This document shows, piece after piece, positions 50,093 to 55,116 of a stretch of 55,116 bases of DNA (positions within the stretch are counted from its first letter, which is position 1; the number at the start of each line of letters is the position of its first letter). Origin of the DNA: an uncultured Muribaculaceae bacterium. GTDB lineage: Bacteria; Bacteroidota; Bacteroidia; Bacteroidales; Muribaculaceae. The DNA lies in assembly GCA_958439725.1 (NCBI GenBank), contig CAUBWJ010000013.1:1-55116 (forward strand), written 5' to 3'. The translations under genes were made by a program, and so were the position numbers. The notes below the pieces were generated by a model that worked only from the letters and a program-made list of their open reading frames with translations, was not told the origin of the DNA and ran no database searches.

Positions 50093-50707
50093 TCAGTGCC
50101 GTGGCGAATTGTCGCCGTACTCCTCCAGATAAGCCTCGCATGCCTGCTTCAGCTCATCGTACCATTCGGCGCCGAACCGCTCCGTGAGCGGGCCGCGCAT
50201 GAACTCGTAGAGCCGCACGCCTTCCTTGCGGCCGAGAGTGCGCGCGCATTTGCATATCTTCCAGCGGTGATAGTTCACGGCCGTGAAATCGGGATATTCC
50301 GTGAGGCGCAGCGGATAAAGATAACATGACATGGGCTTGCGCCAGTCGCACTTTCCTTCGCGGAAAGCTTTCTCGACGGCGCACAGACACATTCCTCCGG
50401 GAGCATAGGTGGTGAAAACGCAGTCGCGTCCGTCGACTATCGAGGTGACCAGATCGCCTTCCTCGTCGGTATAAGCTACGCCCTGGCGCTCTATTACCTC
50501 GCGCGCCGCGGGAAGCAAGTCGTCCCACACCACAGGAAGCACTTCCTCAAGTTTCTTCTTCTCATCTTCGGTTATCGGTGCGCCCGCATCGCCTTCTATG
50601 CAGCATTGCCCGAGGCATTTGGCGAGGTCGCATACAAAAAATTCTTCGGCGAGGTCAAGGCTCACCAGGGCATTCTGTATCTGGAGCATGATTTCTTCTG
50701 TTTGCAT
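50093..50707 (-). CDS. DUF3109 family cysteine-rich protein
   Basis: 204 residues. Cysteine clusters CDLAKCLGQCC (26-36) and CLCAVEKAFREGKCDW plus MSCYL and KICKCA suggest metal binding, as in the YkgJ/DUF3109 superfamily. The family is common in Bacteroidetes and uncharacterised. It is the last gene of the UDG operon, 11 bases after the DUF5103 stop. Confidence 0.88.
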   Translation of the reverse strand: MQTEEIMLQIQNALVSLDLAEEFFVCDLAKCLGQCCIEGDAGAPITEDEKKKLEEVLPVVWDDLLPAAREVIERQGVAYTDEEGDLVTSIVDGRDCVFTTYAPGGMCLCAVEKAFREGKCDWRKPMSCYLYPLRLTEYPDFTAVNYHRWKICKCARTLGRKEGVRLYEFMRGPLTERFGAEWYDELKQACEAYLEEYGDNSPRH

Positions 50708-50718
50708 GTTGGGAAATA

Positions 50719-51987
50719 TTAGCGGCCGGCTGTTACCGTGGCCATACCTATCAGGCGCTGGTAGCGGCCGCCGGGAGGATTATGATATACGAAAACGGTA
50801 TATTCGTTTACAGTGGCGTGGCTGTCGCCTTCCACCGGGCCCGTCAGAGCTTCTGCGGCACCGTGGGGAAGGTCGAGATAGCAATAATTGTAGGCACCCT
50901 GTTTGAGGAGCAATGTACATTCATACCGCCCGGCTGAATGGTTATAGACCATTCGGGATGCCTGGTCGAACCTACGCAGGGTAAGGTCTCCTTCCACATA
51001 GACATCCGCATCCTTTATCTCGGGCATCCGGAGGGTGAAATGGGTCAGCACATAGTCGGCTTGGGTGCGCGGCGAGGCTGCGGCGGAGGCGCGCACGCGG
51101 AACCGTCCCTGGCGGGTGCTGTCGTAGGAGTATGGCGTGTCCTTTCGCGGTGCGTCGGCTTTGAGAGTGGCGTGATAGAATGGATGGGCGTAAAGATATG
51201 ATTCCACACCCTGGCCGGGGAAGCGGAAGTTAACGGTCTCGAAGCGCCGGTATTCTTTTCCTCCCGGGAAAATCAACTGAGGGAGATGCTCATAGATGGC
51301 CTGCGATCCACGGAGGGAGGAGGGAGAGGTGAGGGTTACTTCATTGTCGGTGCGGTTGTTCTGGCGGATTTTCACAATGAGGTCAGTGGCAGGGGCGCTT
51401 ACTCCCGACCCGGCCGTCTCGACGGCCAGCGACAGCTGCTGGTGGGCGGCGTTGCGGTCTATGTCGGTACGCCCGGTAACATCTGCTTCGATTCGGGCAA
51501 GCGGCTCCACAATGCAGAATCCGGTCGTGAGCAGCGTGCTGTCCGGTTCCGATTCATCGTAGACCCTCACAAGGTAATTTCCGGAGAGGGTGGGATTCAT
51601 GCGGTCGTCGGGGAGGGTAATGCGGTAGTTCACATAATGGACGGTGGTTGCGCGGGAGTACTCGTAATCATCCACCGGTGCCTCGTTGAAGCCATCCGGC
51701 AGGTATTCCGAGGCCATAAGGCGGTCGGGATTCCAGTCGGCATCGCAGTGAATCAGCTCGTAACGCAGATAGCGGGCCTCTGAGGCAATCTCGTCGAACG
51801 ATATCGCTATGCGGTCGCCGCTGCCAAGGCGTATCACCGCGGGAGCCATATCGTCGTCTGCGCCAGTAATCTGAAGCGTATGGAACGACGGCGCATAGAC
51901 GGCATCAGGGTTTCTCCCCGCCGCCTCGGGCCAGCAAAAGACAAGAATGGCCGTCAAGGCCGATATAAGACAGGGTTTCCTTACCAT
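50719..51987 (-). CDS. DUF5103 family exported protein
   Basis: 422 residues with a signal peptide (LISALTAILVFCWPEAAG). Features: SFDEIASEARYLRYELIHCDADWNPD, HYVNYRITLPDDRMNPTLSGNYLVRVY and LYAHPFYHATLKADAPR, the defining DUF5103 segments. Function unknown. Its ATG overlaps the UDG stop by seven bases (ATGGTAA), so it is coupled to UDG, although the two functions are not obviously related. Confidence 0.85.
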   Translation of the reverse strand: MVRKPCLISALTAILVFCWPEAAGRNPDAVYAPSFHTLQITGADDDMAPAVIRLGSGDRIAISFDEIASEARYLRYELIHCDADWNPDRLMASEYLPDGFNEAPVDDYEYSRATTVHYVNYRITLPDDRMNPTLSGNYLVRVYDESEPDSTLLTTGFCIVEPLARIEADVTGRTDIDRNAAHQQLSLAVETAGSGVSAPATDLIVKIRQNNRTDNEVTLTSPSSLRGSQAIYEHLPQLIFPGGKEYRRFETVNFRFPGQGVESYLYAHPFYHATLKADAPRKDTPYSYDSTRQGRFRVRASAAASPRTQADYVLTHFTLRMPEIKDADVYVEGDLTLRRFDQASRMVYNHSAGRYECTLLLKQGAYNYCYLDLPHGAAEALTGPVEGDSHATVNEYTVFVYHNPPGGRYQRLIGMATVTAGR

Positions 51988-52643
51988 TCTATGGGTGTCT
52001 TGCCGTGTTCCTTAAGGTAGGCGTTTGCACGTGAGAAATGGTGGTTCCCGAAAAATCCGCGCGAGGCACTCAGGGGCGAAGGGTGAGGGGAGGTGAGCAC
52101 CAGATGCTTCGAGCGGTCTATCAGCTCTCCCTTTCGGGCCGCATACGAGCCCCAGAGGATGAACACCAGTCCGTAACGTTCGGCGTTGAGGCGCTCTATC
52201 ACCTTGTCGGTAAGCTCTTCCCAGCCCATGCCCTGATGGGAGCCGGCGCTGTGGGCGCGCACTGTGAGGGTGGCGTTGAGCAGAAGGACGCCCTGACGGG
52301 CCCAGCGCGAGAGGTCGCCGTTCTGAGGCATCGGTGCTCCGGTGTCGTCGCTCACTTCCTTGAATATGTTGACCAGGGAGCGGGGGATAGGAACTCCCGG
52401 AGCCACCGAGAAGCAGAGGCCATTGGCCTGTCCGGGCCCGTGATAGGGGTCCTGGCCGATTATCACAACCTTCACATCGTCGAACGGACATGAGTCGAAC
52501 GCCGCGAAAATCTTCGAGGCAGGAGGATAGACTGTGCCCGTGGCATACTCGTGGCGCACGAAATCGGTGAGGTTCACGAAATAAGGCTTGTCCCACTCGG
52601 AGGAAAGGCGGTCGTGCCATGACGGCTCTATTCTAACATTCAT
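51981..52643 (-). CDS. ung: Uracil-DNA glycosylase
   Basis: 220 residues from MNVRIEPSWHDRLSSEWDKPYF; a 33-codon longer frame crosses the promoter region and is rejected. Removes uracil from DNA in base-excision repair. The catalytic Asp is in GQDPYHGPGQANGLCFSV, and the catalytic His in LTSPHPSPLSASRGFFGNHHFSRAN. Full length for the family-1 UDG. First gene of a three-gene minus-strand operon. Confidence 0.96.
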   Translation of the reverse strand: MNVRIEPSWHDRLSSEWDKPYFVNLTDFVRHEYATGTVYPPASKIFAAFDSCPFDDVKVVIIGQDPYHGPGQANGLCFSVAPGVPIPRSLVNIFKEVSDDTGAPMPQNGDLSRWARQGVLLLNATLTVRAHSAGSHQGMGWEELTDKVIERLNAERYGLVFILWGSYAARKGELIDRSKHLVLTSPHPSPLSASRGFFGNHHFSRANAYLKEHGKTPIEW

Positions 52644-52665
52644 AGGCTGAAAGCAAACATTAAGT

Positions 52666-52696
52666 TTTGCAAACTTACAAAAAACTGCTAAATTTG
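52666..52696 (+). promoter_or_regulatory. Promoter of tRNA-Arg
   Basis: TTTG (52666-52669), a 19-base spacer and TAAATTTG (52689-52696), both exact; the tRNA begins 46 bases later. The spacer contains the -7 box of the divergent UDG promoter. Confidence 0.7.
52670..52677 (-). promoter_or_regulatory. -7 promoter box of ung
   Basis: Minus strand TAAGTTTG (52677-52670), 26 bases before the ung ATG. No TTTG at a standard spacing (the nearest, CAAA at 52703-52706 on the plus strand, gives 25 bases). Confidence 0.5.
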
Positions 52697-52742
52697 CGGC
52701 GACAAAGGGACAAAGAAAGCTCCGTCCCCGAACAAAATCCAT

Positions 52743-52814
52743 GCACCCGTAGTTTAATGGATAGAATGCAAGATTCCGGTTCTTGCGGTTAGGGTTCGAT
52801 TCCCTACGGGTGTA
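52743..52814 (+). tRNA. tRNA-Arg (anticodon CCG)
   Basis: 72 bases. Acceptor GCACCCG pairs with CGGGTGT (first pair G-T), discriminator A. D stem GTTT/GAAT, anticodon stem CAAGA/TCTTG with loop TTCCGGT and CCG at 52776-52778, T stem TAGGG/CCCTA around TTCGATT. CCG reads CGG arginine codons. CCA is not encoded. Confidence 0.95.
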
Positions 52815-52823
52815 CTTCTAATA

Positions 52824-52857
52824 CCCTTAACTATTTATTAGTTAGGGGCTTTGTTTT
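52824..52857 (+). terminator. Terminator of tRNA-Arg
   Basis: CCCTTAACTA (52824-52833) pairs with TAGTTAGGGG (52839-52848), one G-T pair, followed by CTTTGTTTT. It is 10 bases after the tRNA and 25 bases before the MFS ATG. Confidence 0.85.
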
Positions 52858-52881
52858 AAGTTTAGGTTTCTGCTTCAGGAT

Positions 52882-54069
52882 ATGAAGAAAAGTCTTATAG
52901 CGCTTTCGCTCGGCACTTTCGCTCTGGGAATAGCCGAGTTTGTGATGATGGGTATTCTTTCTCCCATAGCCCATGACCTTGATGTGAGCATAGTCGACGC
53001 AGGTCATCTGATTTCGGCTTACGCGCTGGGGGTGAGTTTCGGAGCACCGATGCTCCTTGTGCTCAGAAAAATGCCGTTAAAGAAACTGCTTGTGATTCTT
53101 GCCTGTATGATAGCGGCAGGCAATTGTCTGGCGGCGTTCTCGGTCAACTACTGGATGCTTCTCGGCGCCCGCTTTATTTCCGGACTTCCACACGGAGCCT
53201 ATTTCGGCGTGGGAGCCATTGTGGCGCGGCGTCTTGCCGACCCCGGAAGGAAAGTGGAGGCGGTGTCGATAATGATAGCCGGAATGACGGTGGCCACGCT
53301 TGTGGGAGTTCCGCTGGGAACGTTCCTTACGGATCTGGTGTCGTGGCGTCTGCCTTTCTTCATAGTGGCGGTTTCGGGTCTGGCTACTTACGTGGCCATA
53401 AGGCATGAGGTGCCCGATGTAGGCAAAATCGTGGATACCGGCTTCAAGGGGCAGTTCCGCTTCCTTCGCAATCCGGCGCCGTGGCTAATTCTCGGCGGCG
53501 TTTTCTTCGGGCAGACCGGCATATACTGCTGGTACAGCTACGTGGAGCCGCTTCTTACGACGGTGGCCCACTTCCCGGCAGCGGCCATGACGTGGATTAT
53601 GGTTGTGGCCGGACTGGGTATGTTTGTGGGGAATCTCGCAGCCGCCCGTTGGGCCGACCATACGGCCCCCGGGCTTGTGGCAGCCATAATCGAGGGATCG
53701 ATGGTGATAGTGCTTCTTGCCATATCGCTGTTCAGCTCCATTCCGTGGCTTGGTGTGCTTCTTACGTTCATAGGCACGGCAGGACTGTTTGGCAGCGGCG
53801 GCCCGCTGCAGTCGCTTATCGTGGCGTATTCCAAGGGCGGAGAGCTGCTGGGGGCGGCGGGTATCCAGATCTGCTACAACGTGGGTAATGCCATAGCTGC
53901 CTTTATGGGAGGCCTCAGTATCGGTGCGGGAATGGGATATACTTCGGTTTCGATTGTGGGCATGCCATTTGTTGTGGTGGGTTCCTGCCTGTTATTCGTG
54001 TTCTACCGCCGGTATGAACGCGGGGCAAAGCAGGGTGTGCCGTCAGCTGACTCCTCATCGGAGGCTTAG
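52882..54069 (+). CDS. MFS transporter (AraJ/DHA1-like)
   Basis: 395 residues, 12 helices. Starts MKKSLIALSLGTFALGIAEFVMMGILSPIAHDLDVSIVDAGHLISAYALGVSFGAPML, typical of the DHA1 (AraJ, YdhP) group of sugar and drug exporters. The classical inter-helix 2-3 motif is not well conserved. RFISGLPHGAYFGVGAIVARRL in helix 4-5 is a family feature. Substrate unknown. No promoter was found other than read-through past the tRNA terminator. Confidence 0.88.
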   Translation: MKKSLIALSLGTFALGIAEFVMMGILSPIAHDLDVSIVDAGHLISAYALGVSFGAPMLLVLRKMPLKKLLVILACMIAAGNCLAAFSVNYWMLLGARFISGLPHGAYFGVGAIVARRLADPGRKVEAVSIMIAGMTVATLVGVPLGTFLTDLVSWRLPFFIVAVSGLATYVAIRHEVPDVGKIVDTGFKGQFRFLRNPAPWLILGGVFFGQTGIYCWYSYVEPLLTTVAHFPAAAMTWIMVVAGLGMFVGNLAAARWADHTAPGLVAAIIEGSMVIVLLAISLFSSIPWLGVLLTFIGTAGLFGSGGPLQSLIVAYSKGGELLGAAGIQICYNVGNAIAAFMGGLSIGAGMGYTSVSIVGMPFVVVGSCLLFVFYRRYERGAKQGVPSADSSSEA

Positions 54070-54194
54070 GCAATGGAGCGAGGACGACGGAATAATATGG
54101 TATCACGGCATCTTATTTCGCGAAAATACAGTATCTTTACACGAAATTAGGCAACCCGGCATTTCGGGCTGCCATATACTATAGTGTAAAATCA

Positions 54195-55116
54195 GTGCAA
54201 TTTATTGAAAATAACATAATTGCCAGAAAGGTAAGACGTATTGTGCATAGAGCAGCCGCTATGTTTGCGGCAGTTTCTGTGGTGGCAGCGTGTACCCACG
54301 AGACCATTTCGCCTGAACTCGGCGTGTGCCGCCTTTCGCCTTCGGTGAGCGTCGACGCATCCGTGAAGGCTCCGGATGGCTCTGTTGTAGACGGTTCCGC
54401 CATGGGTTTCGCTCCAAGCGCTTCAGAGCTGTCATTCAAAGTGGCAGCCTTATCGGGCGATTTTGAAGGGGAGTGGGCGTCAGTCGACGATTATCCTTTG
54501 GACCAGAGCCTTCGTCCTGGTTCATACCGTGTGTCGGCATATTATGGCGATATCGAGGAGGAAGGCTTCGGAAAGCCGTGTTTCGGAGCGTCGGAAGATA
54601 TAAATCTGGTGGCGGGAAAAAACACAGATGTGAGTCTGACAGCCACGTTGCTTAATTCAGCAGTTGCTGTCAGCTACACCGATGCTTTCCGACAGGCATT
54701 CCCGCATGCCCGCGCCACCTTCCACAGCGAGGGTGGAGGTTACCTGCCATATACTGCCGAAGACGGAAGCTACCTGTTTCTGCGTCCCGGCAATGTGAAC
54801 GTGATTCTCGACGGTCTGACGCTCGATGGTCAGGAATTCTCCTATGCGTTCCACCGTATCGAAGGTCTCAGGGCCGCTTCGGTGTGCGGCCTGACTCTGG
54901 ATGCCGCAAATGTTTCGGGCACCGAGGTGGTCAAGGCCGTGTTTCTTTACGACGGCTCCGAGAATTCCAAGGAACTTGCTGTCACTCCAGAGCTTGCCTC
55001 AACGCCGTCACCGGAGCTTGAATGCAGCGGTTTTGAATCGGGAACGGCCATATCCAATGTGGAGGGCACGTACACGGGGCGCACGCTCACTCTCAGCGTC
55101 AAGGACGCCGCCGAAC
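54195..55116 (+). CDS. DUF4493 domain lipoprotein, truncated by the window end
   Basis: Open to the last base with no stop, so the 3' part is missing. The frame reads through a lipobox VVAAC (cysteine codon at about 54291) preceded by a basic, alanine-rich signal segment (RKVRRIVHRAAAMFAAVSV). Possible starts are GTG at 54195 or GTG at 54243; the first is chosen because it gives a positively charged n-region. The body has the DUF4493 pattern: LRPGSYRVSAYYGDIEEEGF, then ASEDINLVAGKNTDVSLTATLLNSAVAVSYTDAFR, GSYLFLRPGNVNVILDGLTL. Surface-associated lipoprotein of Bacteroidales, function unknown. A TATCTTTA box at 54132-54139 is a weak promoter candidate. Confidence 0.82.
   Translation, partial: MQFIENNIIARKVRRIVHRAAAMFAAVSVVAACTHETISPELGVCRLSPSVSVDASVKAPDGSVVDGSAMGFAPSASELSFKVAALSGDFEGEWASVDDYPLDQSLRPGSYRVSAYYGDIEEEGFGKPCFGASEDINLVAGKNTDVSLTATLLNSAVAVSYTDAFRQAFPHARATFHSEGGGYLPYTAEDGSYLFLRPGNVNVILDGLTLDGQEFSYAFHRIEGLRAASVCGLTLDAANVSGTEVVKAVFLYDGSENSKELAVTPELASTPSPELECSGFESGTAISNVEGTYTGRTLTLSVKDAAE

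Overview
The window looks like a chromosomal segment of a GC-rich member of the Bacteroidales, most likely of the Muribaculaceae type (family-level placement is inference). The evidence is: many upstream regions carry the Bacteroidetes promoter (TTTG, 19-22 bases, TAnnTTTG) rather than a sigma-70 promoter; several genes belong to families found largely in Bacteroidetes (GLPGLI, DUF4252, DUF4493, DUF5103, DUF6249, the ExbB-ExbD-ExbD-TonB operon, an RprX-like kinase); and two tRNAs lack an encoded CCA. No phage, plasmid, transposase, CRISPR array or rRNA was seen.

Layout. 1-461: tandem 69-bp repeats and a double-hairpin repeat, no gene. 0.46-6.6 kb: flavodoxin-like reductase and TrmH-type methyltransferase (+), then folB, rnr and gyrB (-). 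6.8-10.3 kb: NodB-type deacetylase, a polyprenyl-phosphate glycosyltransferase and a convergent ArnT-like GT39 transferase, a combination resembling the lipid A aminosugar pathway. 10.3-11.3 kb: repeats around tRNA-Pro(GGG). 11.3-13.0 kb: a DUF6249 lipoprotein, an ECF sigma factor and a small membrane protein. 13.2-15.0 kb: tpx and a thioredoxin-fold exported protein. 15.1-17.3 kb: a second ECF sigma factor with a putative anti-sigma factor and two DUF4252 proteins. 17.4-22.1 kb: GH2 glycosidase, small HExxH protein, then a lipoprotein, prenyl synthase and TatD operon (-). 22.2-29.5 kb: Bcr/CflA transporter, an outer-membrane barrel plus GLPGLI protein, and a divergent two-component system. 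29.5-37.6 kb: Pif1-HRDC helicase and the complete nqrABCDEF operon. 38.0-41.2 kb: exbB-exbD-exbD-tonB. 41.2-50.1 kb: M16 peptidase, Dus, DUF2807 protein, flippase, short SSB, OPT transporter, MATE exporter. 50.1-55.1 kb: UDG, DUF5103 and DUF3109 operon, tRNA-Arg(CCG), MFS transporter, and a DUF4493 lipoprotein cut by the window edge.

How it fits together. Much of the window concerns the cell envelope. Nqr generates a sodium motive force; the TonB system transmits ion-motive energy to outer-membrane receptors such as the barrel protein at 23.5-26.0 kb; two ECF systems and one two-component system sit beside envelope proteins; and the deacetylase, GT2 and GT39 trio may alter lipid A or another surface glycan. 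The rest is housekeeping: gyrB, rnr, UDG, SSB, folB, Dus and prenyl synthesis.

The most unusual content is non-coding: three copies of a two-hairpin repeat (one inside a 133-bp element with terminal inverted repeats), degenerate relatives of the 69-bp tandem repeat, and two arrays of 9-bp repeats facing each other downstream of tonB.
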